The notes: a model not told the origin generated them from the sequence alone. 64,000 nucleotides of DNA from Chryseobacterium tructae (GCF_030409875.1 NZ_JAUFQR010000001.1:4030001-4094000); one strand, 5' to 3'; shown: positions 46,372 through 55,795, counted from the stretch's first letter. Made by a program: numbers and translations.

Positions 46372-46403
46372 CAAAATTACTTTTAAAAAAAATGACAGCC
46401 AAA
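46372..46403 (-). promoter_or_regulatory. Promoter of purA
   Basis: On the minus strand TTTG (46400-46403), 20 bases, TAATTTTG (46372-46379), 26 bases before the start codon. Confidence 0.7.
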
Positions 46404-46591
46404 TTATAGGGGATATTTATTTTGAGCCAGGGTGAAAATCATAGAATTGGAAGCCTAAGACACCTATACAAATTCATTGATTAACAATATTTTATAAATA
46501 AAAACCCATAAAACCATCACTCCTGAAGATCAATTCTGCTTTTATGTTTATTCCAAATGGTCTATATTTACTATACAATAAATTTACCTAT

Positions 46592-47182
46592 ATGAAATTT
46601 AAAATTCTGTTCCTATTTCTGATCATTCCTATATTTTGTTTAAAAGCACAAAATAAAAATAAGGTGGATGAATATTTAGGAATACCTAACCCTATCAATA
46701 TAGGACAAAAGGTTTATAACCTGGTTTGGAGTTCACATCCTAATGAGGTCTACTTCAAACAGGAATATATAGAATCTAAGGACAATCTTAAAAAGTACAA
46801 CAGCATGGTCTTGATTGACTTTATAAAAGGGGATTTTAACCTTAAAGAAGTTATTGACCACAAAATAACTGAACTTGACGAAATGAAAAAAATCAATCCG
46901 ATTGTTAATTACCAAGTTCTTGAAAAGAATGGAGAATATATTTTAGATTTTCTGATCAGTGAAAATTCAAAAGATGGAAAGGAAATTCTAATTGCGGAAA
47001 GAAACGTCTACCGCTACAAACTTATCAGCAATAGTACCAACAATGGGCTTTTGCTTTTTGCAATAAGCCAGAGAGGATATAAAGAGAATATGGATCAGTT
47101 TTTTAAAAATCTGAAAGCGAATCCTAATCAATTGATTGAAGCTGTAGGAAGCTATAAACTTCCTGACATCAAGATAAAATAG
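46592..47182 (+). CDS. Secreted hypothetical protein
   Basis: 196 residues from the ATG at 46592, which places a clear signal peptide (MKFKILFLFLIIPIFCLKAQ) at the N-terminus; the frame is open 16 codons further but that start would bury the signal. The mature protein is mixed alpha/beta (LVWSSHPNEVYFKQEY, DHKITELDEMKKIN). No family recognised. The lipase gene follows 21 bases later. Confidence 0.75.
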   Translation: MKFKILFLFLIIPIFCLKAQNKNKVDEYLGIPNPINIGQKVYNLVWSSHPNEVYFKQEYIESKDNLKKYNSMVLIDFIKGDFNLKEVIDHKITELDEMKKINPIVNYQVLEKNGEYILDFLISENSKDGKEILIAERNVYRYKLISNSTNNGLLLFAISQRGYKENMDQFFKNLKANPNQLIEAVGSYKLPDIKIK

Positions 47183-47203
47183 TATAATATTTAAACACTT
47201 CTA

Positions 47204-48136
47204 ATGACTACATCTCAAAAATCAGCATACCTGCCATCAAATATAAACAGTAAATCCCAGCTTTTCCATACTCTATTTTCTCCGGAAAACACAAAAGCCA
47301 CCCTTCTCATCGTTCACGGCATGCAGGAACACAGTGGAAGATATACAGAAATAGCAGAGTATTTTGCAAACCATGGCATTGCAGTACTGACGTATGATCA
47401 TCTGGGTCATGGAAAGTCTGTAAAAGATAAAAGCGAGATTGGTTTTTTTCAACTTGAAAAACCGGATGAAAGATTGATTGCTGATGTGGAAATGATGGCC
47501 GATCATCTTGCTGGGCAATATCCGAATGTTCCTCATTTTATTCTGGGACATTCTATGGGATCTTTTATTACTCGTTGTCTTCTTCAGAAAGCTAGTAATA
47601 AGTTTACAGGAGCCATTATTACCGGAACTGGTGGCCCTTTGCCTGGTATTGATCTATTAAGAAGTTATTTATCATTAGCCAATATGATCGCTCCAAAGCA
47701 TCGTACTTTTTTAAATTCTATTTTTACAAAAGTAAATAATAAACAGTTTAAGAAAGATAAAGATTTTGGTGATACAAGCTGGCTCAGCATTAATCCTAAA
47801 AACAGAAAAGCTTTTGAACAGGATAAATTGTGTGGAATTCCTTTTACTCACAATGCTTTTTATACTTTATTTACAGTCTATAAAAGAGCTACATCTAAGA
47901 ATTGGGCTGCTTCTATTTCGCCGTCATTTCCTTTTCTATTTGTAAGCGGGCAGAATGATCCTATTGGTGATTTCAGTAAGGGAGTTATGCTTACTGTTCA
48001 CAATCTAAAATCTGATGGATTTCAGGATGTGGATGCAAATATTTATCCGGAAATGCGTCATGAGATTCTCAATGAGGAAATACGGGAACAGGTTCTGAAT
48101 GAGATTTATGATTGGATATTGAAGCATTGTAAATAG
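47204..48136 (+). CDS. Alpha/beta hydrolase, monoacylglycerol-lipase-like
   Basis: 310 residues. HGMQEHSGRY (oxyanion region), YDHLGHGKS, the nucleophile elbow GHSMGS around residue 118, an Asp in SGQNDPIGD and a His in EMRHEILNE give the full triad in the order and spacing of the Hydrolase_4 / lysophospholipase family. There is no signal peptide, so it acts in the cytoplasm or at the membrane. Substrate uncertain. Confidence 0.9.
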   Translation: MTTSQKSAYLPSNINSKSQLFHTLFSPENTKATLLIVHGMQEHSGRYTEIAEYFANHGIAVLTYDHLGHGKSVKDKSEIGFFQLEKPDERLIADVEMMADHLAGQYPNVPHFILGHSMGSFITRCLLQKASNKFTGAIITGTGGPLPGIDLLRSYLSLANMIAPKHRTFLNSIFTKVNNKQFKKDKDFGDTSWLSINPKNRKAFEQDKLCGIPFTHNAFYTLFTVYKRATSKNWAASISPSFPFLFVSGQNDPIGDFSKGVMLTVHNLKSDGFQDVDANIYPEMRHEILNEEIREQVLNEIYDWILKHCK

Positions 48137-48403
48137 ACTCTCGCTGGTTTTGCTAATTATGCAGATTAAAATTATATGAAAAACATCTGCGAAATCTATG
48201 AGACTCTTTCTATATTGAGATTCTTCATTCCGTGCGCTCCATCTAAAATGACGGATATTGAGTTTACAAATTGAGCGGATTAGTATTTATACAAGTCTGT
48301 GAGAGATAAAAAATATTGCAACTGAATTTCTAAAGATTGCTTCGTAAGCAATGGCTGTCATATTCCTAATAATTTATATTTTTGAAACTCATGTTTTAAA
48401 ATA

Positions 48404-49084
48404 ATGAACAGAATTGACCGTCTGATTTCCATACTTACCACTTTACAATCTAAAAAGTTTGTAACTGCTGATTATATTGCTGATAAATATGAGATCAGTA
48501 TCAGAACAGTTTACAGGGACATTAAAGCGCTAGGTGAAATTGGAGTTCCTATTGATTATGAGCCACAGAAAGGCTATACCGTCTTACAGGGTTTCTTTCT
48601 TCCTCCAGTTCTTCTGACCAGTGATGAAGCCAATGCTTTGATCATGATTTCCAAATTGGCTGAACGTTATACAGATAAAACAATACAGAAAAACGTCTTC
48701 AATGCAATAGACAAGATAAAATCTGTTTTACGATATTCTGAAAAGGAAAAAGCAGATCAACTACAGAAAAAGATTGGCATCTATGTTTCCCCTGAGACTG
48801 ATCGCAGTAAAGATCATCTTACCATTATCCAGAATGCTATTGTTGATAAGCAGATTTTAAAAATAAGTTATCTCAATAACTCAAATGAAGCCAGTGAAAG
48901 GGAAATTGAACCCATCGGAATGAGCTTTTACACCAATCAATGGCATCTGATCGCATGGTGCTGGAAAAGAAATGAATACCGGGATTTTAAAGTTTTACAG
49001 ATTCAGGATTTGAAGAATACAGAACAGTCATTTAAAAAAGAGGTGCATTTTACTCTTGAGGAGTATATTAGTTCTTTGACGTAG
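48404..49084 (+). CDS. HTH and WYL domain transcriptional regulator (YafY family)
   Basis: 226 residues. A DeoR-like helix-turn-helix (FVTADYIADKYEISIRTVYRDIKAL) occupies residues about 18-45. A WYL domain follows (KISYLNNSNEASEREIEPIG, WHLIAWCWKRNEYRDFKV), thought to bind nucleic acid or small ligands. A -7 element TATTTTTG lies at 48377-48384. The spacer before it (48137-48403) has only degenerate intergenic repeats. Confidence 0.9.
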   Translation: MNRIDRLISILTTLQSKKFVTADYIADKYEISIRTVYRDIKALGEIGVPIDYEPQKGYTVLQGFFLPPVLLTSDEANALIMISKLAERYTDKTIQKNVFNAIDKIKSVLRYSEKEKADQLQKKIGIYVSPETDRSKDHLTIIQNAIVDKQILKISYLNNSNEASEREIEPIGMSFYTNQWHLIAWCWKRNEYRDFKVLQIQDLKNTEQSFKKEVHFTLEEYISSLT

Positions 49085-49091
49085 TTAGGAT

Positions 49092-49242
49092 GGAAGCAGG
49101 AAGAGGGAGGCTGGAAGTTTCTGCTAGATAAATGTCTTCTGAAAATCTTTGTAATAACTATTTTTTAAAATTAAATGAATAAATAGACTATACACTCCTA
49201 CTTCCAATATCCATAACTTCCCTCTTCCAGCCTCTAGCTTCC
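49092..49242. repeat. Imperfect long inverted repeat
   Basis: A GGAAGCAGGAAGAGGG-type arm (49092-49120) faces AACTTCCCTCTTCC-type sequence (49215-49242), related but not identical. It resembles the GGAAGCAGG palindrome at 60758. Confidence 0.55.
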
Positions 49243-49320
49243 AAACTTTCGTATAAAAAAATCAGACTGACATAGGGTTGACAGTCGCCCTATTTACTTT
49301 TGTCCAAAATATCATACAAT

Positions 49321-49584
49321 ATGGATAAAGTATACAAAAATTGTCAGAGCTGCGGAATACCTCTGAAAAAATCACCTAATGGAGGCGGAACTAATACAGA
49401 CGATTCTATAAGCACAATCTATTGCGATTATTGCTATGAAAAAGGACAGTTTAAACAGCCAGAGATCACAGCAATAGAGATGCAGGAATTTGTAAAAAAT
49501 AAAATGAAAGATATGGGCTTTCCAGGTTTTCTGGCCGGTTTATTTTCAAAAGGAATTCCTAAATTAGAACGCTGGAAAAATTAA
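49321..49584 (+). CDS. Putative zinc-ribbon protein
   Basis: 87 residues from the ATG at 49321, chosen so that the first zinc pair NCQSCGIPL begins near residue 8; an ATG seven codons upstream would overlap the promoter (TACTTTTG near 49297). The second pair is YCDYCYEKG. This is the two-CxxC pattern of the small Zn_ribbon_2 family seen in Bacteroidota. Role unknown. The HEAT-repeat gene follows 10 bases later, so they form an operon. Confidence 0.8.
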   Translation: MDKVYKNCQSCGIPLKKSPNGGGTNTDDSISTIYCDYCYEKGQFKQPEITAIEMQEFVKNKMKDMGFPGFLAGLFSKGIPKLERWKN

Positions 49585-49594
49585 AATCAATACC

Positions 49595-50113
49595 ATGACT
49601 ATAGAAGACCTTTTTAAAGACAAAACCACCAAAGCCAAGGAAAAGACAGATATCATCAGTAAATGGATTATCGACAATTCACTTCCTACAGACGAATTAA
49701 TAGCCTTTGCTGAAAAAGCAAAAGATCCAGTAAAAGGAAGCTGTATAGAAGCTATGGAATATGCTACCAAACAGAATCCTAACCTAGCCGATGAAACCGT
49801 ATTCACATTTGTTACCCAAACTCTTACTGAAAAAGCACCCAGAATAAAATGGGAAAGTGCTAAAGTAATTGGCAATACCGCTCAATTGTTTCCCCAGAGC
49901 CTGAATCTGGCCATTACCAATTTGATTACAAATACTGAACATGAAGGAACGGTTGTCCGCTGGAGTGCCGCTTTTGCATTGGGAGAAATTTTGAAACTGA
50001 AAACACCACATAATACAACGCTTCTTCCGGCACTTGAGAATATCAGTGAAAAAGAGGAAAAGAACAGCATCAAGAAAATTTATCTGGATGCGATTAAGAA
50101 AACAAAAAAGTAA
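49595..50113 (+). CDS. HEAT-repeat protein
   Basis: 172 residues, entirely helical, with repeated units such as PRIKWESAKVIGNTAQLFPQ and GTVVRWSAAFALGEILKLKT that fit HEAT repeats. Such proteins act as protein-binding scaffolds. It is paired with the zinc-ribbon gene and ended by a strong terminator. Confidence 0.8.
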   Translation: MTIEDLFKDKTTKAKEKTDIISKWIIDNSLPTDELIAFAEKAKDPVKGSCIEAMEYATKQNPNLADETVFTFVTQTLTEKAPRIKWESAKVIGNTAQLFPQSLNLAITNLITNTEHEGTVVRWSAAFALGEILKLKTPHNTTLLPALENISEKEEKNSIKKIYLDAIKKTKK

Positions 50114-50134
50114 TTTTTGAATCGACAGATATAA

Positions 50135-50170
50135 AATATCCTGGAAGCTATTTCCAGGATATTGTTTTTT
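50135..50170 (+). terminator. Terminator of the zinc-ribbon/HEAT operon
   Basis: AATATCCTGGAA pairs perfectly with TTCCAGGATATT, then G and six T residues. Confidence 0.9.
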
Positions 50171-50176
50171 ATGTTT

Positions 50177-50230
50177 GGGCTAAAGCCCATTGAATTTGAT
50201 CATTTATTTTATAGCGGGCTAAAGCCCGCT
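50177..50230. repeat. Two tandem REP-like palindromes
   Basis: GGGCTAAAGCCC (50177-50188) and AGCGGGCTAAAGCCCGCT (50213-50230) share the same core, and each is followed within a few bases by ATTGAATTT. The 200-base spacer between the HEAT and ABC-F genes contains nothing else but a short AATCTGCGAGAAA phrase also seen in other spacers. Confidence 0.75.
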
Positions 50231-50311
50231 CCTATTGAATTTTCTTACAGCTTTTACAGATAAAAACACTCATAAAGTTCTGCCAGATCCATCAAATCTG
50301 CGAGAAATAAA

Positions 50312-51901
50312 CTATTCCAGCACAACTTCCCAGCCAATTCCAATCTCTTCCAGAAAAACTTCATCATGTGAGATCACCAGCAATGTTCCAAGATAATCCT
50401 TAATAGAATTGGTCAGAATTTCAACATTTTGCAAGTCCAGATTATTCGTAGGTTCATCAAGAATAATCATATCAGGAGTTTTATTACTGATGGAAAGCCC
50501 GCACAAAAGTAACCTCAGACGTTCTCCTCCACTTAAAACCCCACATTTTTTATCCCATGTATCCTTATAGAACAGAAACCTGGACAACAAAGTCTTCACT
50601 TCTGATTCCGGTAATGCACTATCATTAAAGGTTTGTACAAAATCATCAACTGTCAGATTATTATTAATCAGGGAATATTCCTGATCAATATAAATACTAT
50701 TGAATTCTGCTCTGTTAATATTTCCAATGGTAGGTTTAATATTCCCCAGTAACATTTTTATCAAGGTTGTTTTTCCTGAACCATTGGAGCCCTTAATGGA
50801 AATTCGGTCACCACTTCGCACTTCAAAATCAAGGTTTTCTTTCCATAATTTTTCATTTCCATAACTAAAATTAATACCTTCAGCTGTAATTAAGATTTTC
50901 CCGGAATGCAACCCGGAATCATTAAAATTGACCTTCATCTGATCAGAATTCTTTACAGAAGAACGCAAATCTCTCAATTCTCCTGAAATTCCACTGATCT
51001 TTTCTGTATGGACACTTTTCAGCTTTGAGGTATTTTTCTCTGCATTATTCCTAAGGGTATTCATCATAATTCTGGCAACACCTGATTTTTCCTGTTTTTG
51101 TTTGCCTCTGGCATCAAGCTTTTGCTTACGTTCTAGGGTTTCGCGTTCTTTTTCTTTTGCCTTTTTCAATGCCCGTTCCTTGGCATGAATGTCGTTTTGT
51201 AAAGCTTCATCTTCCACTTCTTTCTGTTCTGCATAGAAATCAAAGTTTCCTCCATATGTAGCAATTCCCTGATTACTTAGTTCAAAAATTGCATCTACCA
51301 GATTGAGCAATGTTTTGTCGTGACTCACCATTAAAACAGTAGCATTTACCTTTTCAATAAGGTCATACAATAGTTTTCTTCCTTCTAAATCCAGATGATT
51401 GGTCGGCTCATCCAAAATAATGACATCAGGTTGATTGATCTGGATTCCGGCAAGAAAGACTTTGGTCTTCTGGCCACCACTTAGCCCTTCTAGCTTTTGG
51501 TTTAAATCAAAATCCTGAAGATTCCAGTATTGTAATACGTTCTGGCAACGTTCTTCAATATCCCAATCGTCATTGAGGACTTCAAAATATTGCTCATGTA
51601 CTTCCCCACTCGTAATTTTTTCAAGAGCAGCAAGCTTTTGATCTATATTCAGACACTCTGCGATGCTTAAATGATTAAAATTCCCAAACATTTGGGGAAT
51701 ATAAAAAATATCGCCCTGAATGTTTATCGTACCATTCAATGGCTGTATTTCGTTCGCTATGATCTTCAGCAAGGTAGATTTTCCCGTGCCGTTACTCCCT
51801 ACCAAAGCTGATTTGGTATTAGATTGTATTGTTAAATTGATATGATTAAAAAGGAGATTTCCTCCCGGAAACCCAAAGGATATATTTTGCAGTAAAATCA
51901 T
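50312..51901 (-). CDS. ABC-F family ATPase
   Basis: 529 residues from the start at 51901. Two ABC domains lie in tandem with no membrane part: Walker A GSNGTGKST and GSNGSGKTT, signatures LSGGQ and LSGGERLRLLL, Walker B VIILDEPTNHLD and MIILDEPTNNLD. A charged linker separates them (about 240-310). The ABC-F class acts on ribosomes; some members protect against antibiotics that target the peptidyl-transferase centre. Whether this one does is not clear. An upstream ATG at 51940 would extend it by 13 residues, but it lies in a leader hairpin. Confidence 0.9.
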   Translation of the reverse strand: MILLQNISFGFPGGNLLFNHINLTIQSNTKSALVGSNGTGKSTLLKIIANEIQPLNGTINIQGDIFYIPQMFGNFNHLSIAECLNIDQKLAALEKITSGEVHEQYFEVLNDDWDIEERCQNVLQYWNLQDFDLNQKLEGLSGGQKTKVFLAGIQINQPDVIILDEPTNHLDLEGRKLLYDLIEKVNATVLMVSHDKTLLNLVDAIFELSNQGIATYGGNFDFYAEQKEVEDEALQNDIHAKERALKKAKEKERETLERKQKLDARGKQKQEKSGVARIMMNTLRNNAEKNTSKLKSVHTEKISGISGELRDLRSSVKNSDQMKVNFNDSGLHSGKILITAEGINFSYGNEKLWKENLDFEVRSGDRISIKGSNGSGKTTLIKMLLGNIKPTIGNINRAEFNSIYIDQEYSLINNNLTVDDFVQTFNDSALPESEVKTLLSRFLFYKDTWDKKCGVLSGGERLRLLLCGLSISNKTPDMIILDEPTNNLDLQNVEILTNSIKDYLGTLLVISHDEVFLEEIGIGWEVVLE

Positions 51902-51929
51902 GATTTCTTTCTTAATAAAGGTTAAACAC

Positions 51930-51949
51930 CGGTAACTCATGGGTTACCG
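51930..51949 (-). promoter_or_regulatory. Leader hairpin upstream of the ABC-F gene
   Basis: CGGTAAC (51930-51936) pairs with GTTACCG (51943-51949) with a six-base loop that contains an ATG. It sits within the roughly 100-base leader between promoter and start codon. Confidence 0.5.
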
Positions 51950-52009
51950 CTTCATTGAATCTGAAAGAAATTATATCCTACATGTCTGTATTTATGGGTT
52001 TTGAAAGAA

Positions 52010-52042
52010 CAAATATAGTATAAATCTGTGATTAAACACAAA
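52010..52042 (-). promoter_or_regulatory. Promoter of the ABC-F gene
   Basis: On the minus strand TTTG (52039-52042), 21 bases, TATATTTG (52010-52017). Confidence 0.6.
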
Positions 52043-52097
52043 AAGATTTTAATGAAAAATCAAAAATCCGTAACTTTGCCGCCTACTAAAAATTTTT

Positions 52098-52652
52098 ATG
52101 GAAAGTATTAAAGTTCACGACAAAACTTTCGTTCCTTATTTAAAGGATGCCGAAATTCAGGAAATTGTAAAAGAGACCGCATTAAGAATTTATGAAGATT
52201 ACAAAGACGAAGTTCCTGTTTTCATTGGTGTTTTGAATGGAGTTATCATGTTCTTCTCAGATCTTTTAAAATATTATCCTGGGGAATGCGAAATCGCTTT
52301 CCTACAAATGAGTTCTTATGTAGGAACTGAATCTACAGGAATTGTTTACCAAAAAATGGAGCTTACAAAAGATGTAAAAGATCGTCACATCATCCTTGTA
52401 GAAGATATCGTTGATACAGGAAATACGGTTGAAAGTCTTTTCAAATATTTCCAGGAAACACAACGTCCTAAGTCTGTAAAACTAGCAAGTTTCTTATTGA
52501 AACCTGAAATTTACAAGAAGGATTTCAAACTGGACTATATTGGAAAAGAAATTCCAAATAAATTTGTTCTTGGTTATGGATTGGATTATGATGAATTAGG
52601 AAGAAACCTACCTAATTTGTATCAATTAGAAGACGGACAAATCAATCATTAA
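52098..52652 (+). CDS. hpt: Hypoxanthine phosphoribosyltransferase
   Basis: 184 residues. The PRPP loop VEDIVDTGNTV (about residues 101-111), the flexible-loop LQMSSYVG segment and the C-terminal FVLGYGLDYDE purine-binding segment identify it. It salvages hypoxanthine and guanine to nucleotides. The -7 element TAACTTTG lies at 52071-52078, 20 bases before the start. adk follows downstream after a palindromic spacer. Confidence 0.95.
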   Translation: MESIKVHDKTFVPYLKDAEIQEIVKETALRIYEDYKDEVPVFIGVLNGVIMFFSDLLKYYPGECEIAFLQMSSYVGTESTGIVYQKMELTKDVKDRHIILVEDIVDTGNTVESLFKYFQETQRPKSVKLASFLLKPEIYKKDFKLDYIGKEIPNKFVLGYGLDYDELGRNLPNLYQLEDGQINH

Positions 52653-52676
52653 ATGCCTATAGCTATTAGCTACTTG

Positions 52677-52732
52677 GCTTTTAGCTTTAAATATTAAATA
52701 AAGTAAAATATTAACTAAATAAAGCTAAAAGC
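52677..52732. repeat. Inverted repeat in the hpt-adk spacer
   Basis: GCTTTTAGCTTTA (52677-52689) and TAAAGCTAAAAGC (52720-52732) are perfect 13-base arms. No T run follows the right arm, so this is a structural repeat rather than a plain terminator. Confidence 0.7.
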
Positions 52733-52770
52733 AAGAAGCAGCCGCTCATTGCCGGAAGCGAAACAACATT

Positions 52771-53349
52771 ATGATAAACATAGTTCTGTTCGGCCCTCCA
52801 GGAAGTGGAAAAGGAACACAAGCTCAGAATCTAATCGAGAAATTTAATCTAAAGCAGGTTTCAACAGGTGATCTTTTCAGATACAATATGAAAAATGACA
52901 CTGAACTAGGAAAACTGGCTAAGTCATACATCGATAAGGGAGAATTGGTTCCGGATCAGGTAACAACAGATATGCTGATTGACGAGATCAGAAAACCTAC
53001 CGACACTAATGGTTTTATCTTTGATGGTTATCCAAGAACGACTGCGCAAACAGAAGCACTGGAAAAAATCGTTAAAGAAGAACTTAACGACGAGATCGAC
53101 ATCTGTCTTTCATTGATCGTAGAGGATAAAATTTTGGTGGAAAGACTTCTGAAAAGAGGAGAAACCAGCGGTAGATCGGATGACAGCAATGTAGAGATCA
53201 TTGAAAACAGAATTAAAGAATATTATACTAAAACAGCAGAAGTAGCCGAACTTTACAAACAACAAGGTAAATATGTTGAAGTAAACGGCGTAGGGGAAAT
53301 TAACGAAATTTCCCAGAAACTTTTCGCTGAAGTAGAGAAAATTAAATAA
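52771..53349 (+). CDS. adk: Adenylate kinase
   Basis: 192 residues, the short-lid type. The P-loop GPPGSGKGT is at residues 8-16, STGDLFRYNM and the GYPRTTAQTEAL segments are intact, and the lid is GRSDDSNVEIIENR without zinc cysteines. It balances AMP, ADP and ATP. obgE follows, separated by a hairpin spacer. Confidence 0.97.
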   Translation: MINIVLFGPPGSGKGTQAQNLIEKFNLKQVSTGDLFRYNMKNDTELGKLAKSYIDKGELVPDQVTTDMLIDEIRKPTDTNGFIFDGYPRTTAQTEALEKIVKEELNDEIDICLSLIVEDKILVERLLKRGETSGRSDDSNVEIIENRIKEYYTKTAEVAELYKQQGKYVEVNGVGEINEISQKLFAEVEKIK

Positions 53350-53362
53350 TCGAGGTTCGGGA

Positions 53363-53388
53363 TACGGGATTCGTATTTTTATCCCGTA
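53363..53388. repeat. Inverted repeat in the adk-obgE spacer
   Basis: TACGGGAT (53363-53370) and ATCCCGTA (53381-53388) are perfect arms. The T run is inside the loop, so it is not a canonical terminator. Confidence 0.6.
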
Positions 53389-53413
53389 GCTCGCAACTCG
53401 TAACAAATACTAT

Positions 53414-54397
53414 ATGTCTAACTTTGTAGATTACGTAAAGATCCATTGTAAAAGCGGACACGGAGGTGCTGGTTCTGCCCACCTTCGCCGTGAAAAGTAT
53501 ATTCCTAAAGGTGGTCCCGATGGAGGCGACGGAGGTCGTGGAGGACACGTTATAATGAGAGGAAATGCTCAGGAATGGACTTTACTTCCGCTTCGATACA
53601 CCCGTCACATAAAAGCAGAACGTGGTGAAAACGGAGCAAAAAACCAGCTTACCGGTGCTGACGGTTCTGATATTTATATTGATGTTCCTATCGGAACGAT
53701 CGCTAAAAATGAAGAAGGAGAAATTATCGGCGAGATCCTTGAAGACAAACAGGAAATCATTTTGATGGAAGGTGGAAAAGGAGGACGAGGAAATGAATTC
53801 TTCAAATCTTCTACCAATCAAACCCCAAGATATGCTCAGCCTGGAATGGACGGACAGGAAGGCTATATAGTCTTCGAACTTAAAATTTTAGCCGACGTAG
53901 GACTGGTTGGATTTCCTAATGCTGGAAAATCTACACTTCTAGCTTCTGTTTCTGCAGCAAAACCTAAGATTGCCAACTACGCCTTTACAACCCTTACTCC
54001 TAACCTTGGGATCGTGGATTACAGAAATTACAAATCATTTGTAATGGCTGATATTCCAGGAATCATTGAAGGAGCAGCAGAAGGAAAAGGTTTAGGACAC
54101 AGATTCCTTAGACATATCGAAAGAAACTCAATCCTGTTATTTTTAATTCCTGCAGATTCTGAAGATCACTTCCAGGAATTCAAGATTCTTGAAAATGAAT
54201 TGAAGGAATATAACCCTGAGCTTTTAGATAAAGATTTCATTGTTTCTGTTTCAAAATCCGATCTTTTGGATGATGAGCTGAAAAAAGAGATCGCTGCTGA
54301 ATTCCCAGAAAATAAACAGCCTTTATTCTTTTCTGGAGTTACCGGAGAAGGCCTTGTAGAACTGAAAGATGCTATCTGGAAACAACTGCATGGATAA
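53414..54397 (+). CDS. obgE: GTPase ObgE/CgtA
   Basis: 327 residues. A glycine-rich Obg fold (residues 1-158, with [12 protein letters not shown]) is followed by a G domain: G1 GFPNAGKST (about 167), G3 [22 protein letters not shown], and G4 SKSD. There is no C-terminal OCT domain, as usual in Bacteroidota. It has a role in large ribosomal subunit assembly and stress signalling. Confidence 0.97.
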   Translation: MSNFVDYVKIHCKSGHGGAGSAHLRREKYIPKGGPDGGDGGRGGHVIMRGNAQEWTLLPLRYTRHIKAERGENGAKNQLTGADGSDIYIDVPIGTIAKNEEGEIIGEILEDKQEIILMEGGKGGRGNEFFKSSTNQTPRYAQPGMDGQEGYIVFELKILADVGLVGFPNAGKSTLLASVSAAKPKIANYAFTTLTPNLGIVDYRNYKSFVMADIPGIIEGAAEGKGLGHRFLRHIERNSILLFLIPADSEDHFQEFKILENELKEYNPELLDKDFIVSVSKSDLLDDELKKEIAAEFPENKQPLFFSGVTGEGLVELKDAIWKQLHG

Positions 54398-54431
54398 TAT
54401 CAGATTTGAAATTTGATTTAACAATATAAAT

Positions 54432-54468
54432 AAAGAGAAGTAAAATTACTTCTCTTTATTTTTTTATT
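54432..54468 (+). terminator. Terminator of the hpt-adk-obgE region
   Basis: AAAGAGAAGTA pairs with TACTTCTCTTT, followed by ATTTTTTTA. Confidence 0.85.
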
Positions 54469-54570
54469 CCAAGGGTTGAATTTTTATATTTCCAGTTGAC
54501 AATTAATTTTCTTTTCAGCTTATTTTAAATTGGAACAATTATTGAAAGAGTGTCTATAAAATTGTAAGCT

Positions 54571-55059
54571 ATGAAATATGTCCTAGGCCTTTGTGCTTTT
54601 ATATTTATATTTTCCTGTACTTCTCAGAAAGTCAATTCAAAATATTCTAAAATTGAATACCAGGCAACTCCATGTTTCGGATTCTGTCCTGTATTTACAA
54701 TGACGATCAATCCGGACAGAACAGCAGTCTTTGAAGCAGAACATTTTAATTTTAATGATAAGCCTTCAAAAGATGAATTTTCAAAACCTCGTGAGGGAAC
54801 TTTTAAAGGAACCATTAAAGAGTCTGATTACAATAAACTCATCAGTTTACTGGATGGTTTAGAGGTAAAAAATCTAAATGACAAATACGGTAAAAAAAAC
54901 ATTACAGATCTACCTACCTCTTATTTACGAATCAACTTTACTGATGGTACTTCAAAAAATGTAGAAGATTATGGCAAACGTGGAAGCCAAAAGCTTTCTG
55001 AAGTCTATCAATTTTTTGAAAACTTAAGAAAGAATCAGAACTGGACTAAGGTACAATAG
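54571..55059 (+). CDS. DUF6438 lipoprotein
   Basis: 162 residues with a lipobox (IFSCTS). The motif TPCFGFCPVFTMTINPD, with paired cysteines, and a central LPTSYLRINFTDGTSK identify the DUF6438 family of Bacteroidota lipoproteins. Function unknown. It is followed by a promoter-hairpin region. Confidence 0.8.
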   Translation: MKYVLGLCAFIFIFSCTSQKVNSKYSKIEYQATPCFGFCPVFTMTINPDRTAVFEAEHFNFNDKPSKDEFSKPREGTFKGTIKESDYNKLISLLDGLEVKNLNDKYGKKNITDLPTSYLRINFTDGTSKNVEDYGKRGSQKLSEVYQFFENLRKNQNWTKVQ

Positions 55060-55080
55060 TACTTTTTAAAATATTTAATT

Positions 55081-55125
55081 TACTTTTGCATAATAATTCC
55101 TTTCTACAAGGAATTATTTTTTTAT
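55081..55125 (+). promoter_or_regulatory. Promoter with leader hairpin before the OMP gene
   Basis: A -7 element TACTTTTG (55081-55088) is followed four bases later by a perfect hairpin AATAATTCC (55092-55100) / GGAATTATT (55110-55118) and seven or eight T residues. It could be a terminator of the upstream gene or an attenuator in the leader of the next one. Confidence 0.5.
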
Positions 55126-55145
55126 AAAACTATTAATCAAGAAAC

Positions 55146-55772
55146 ATGAAGAAAAACTTTTTTTTCATTTTATTATTGGCTGCTTCGGCCTTTAGTAATG
55201 CACAGAACTCTTCAAAATCCATAAGCTTTGGAGTAAAAGGAGGCTATTCGTTATCCAGTATGAAATTTTACGGAGAAAAACTGGATTCAAAATCTTATTT
55301 CTATGCTGGTATAGTTGCTGAAAAACCGATCTCATCTCAATTTAGTGTACAGGCAGAAGTATTATATACTCAATTAGGGGGCAGTATTTCATACCCATGG
55401 ACCCAACTGGTAGGTAATGAAATTGTAGATGTAGGGGATATGAAATTTGATTATAAAATTAATCAGGTACAGGTTCCTATTTCAGCAAAATATTATTTTA
55501 TTCCAAAATTTTCTGCTTCCGTGGGAATGAATATCGGATTTAATATTTCATCAAAAACAAAAATCAGCACTATGTTTGGTGAAGATACCGGAGAATCTGA
55601 AGGCTTAAAAACAGTAAATCTTTTCCCTTTCCTTGGTGCAGAGTATAAAATTACTGAAAAGTTCTTTGTGGATGCCCGATACAATTTCAATTTCTTTGAA
55701 ATGAATAAAAGTAATACCGTGCCTACAAAAGTTGGTTTTCTACAAGCTGGTGTAGGATATCGATTTAAATAA
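55146..55772 (+). CDS. Outer-membrane beta-barrel protein (PorT-like)
   Basis: 208 residues with a signal peptide (ending FSNAQ). The rest alternates as in an eight-stranded barrel (ISFGVKGGYSLSSMKFYG, FSVQAEVLYTQLGG, QVPISAKYYFIPK, FFVDARYNFNFFEMN) and ends in GVGYRFK, a C-terminal pattern that inserts into the outer membrane. It fits the outer membrane beta-barrel family 2. Role unknown. Confidence 0.88.
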   Translation: MKKNFFFILLLAASAFSNAQNSSKSISFGVKGGYSLSSMKFYGEKLDSKSYFYAGIVAEKPISSQFSVQAEVLYTQLGGSISYPWTQLVGNEIVDVGDMKFDYKINQVQVPISAKYYFIPKFSASVGMNIGFNISSKTKISTMFGEDTGESEGLKTVNLFPFLGAEYKITEKFFVDARYNFNFFEMNKSNTVPTKVGFLQAGVGYRFK

Positions 55773-55795
55773 AACATACATTTTCAATAATATAC

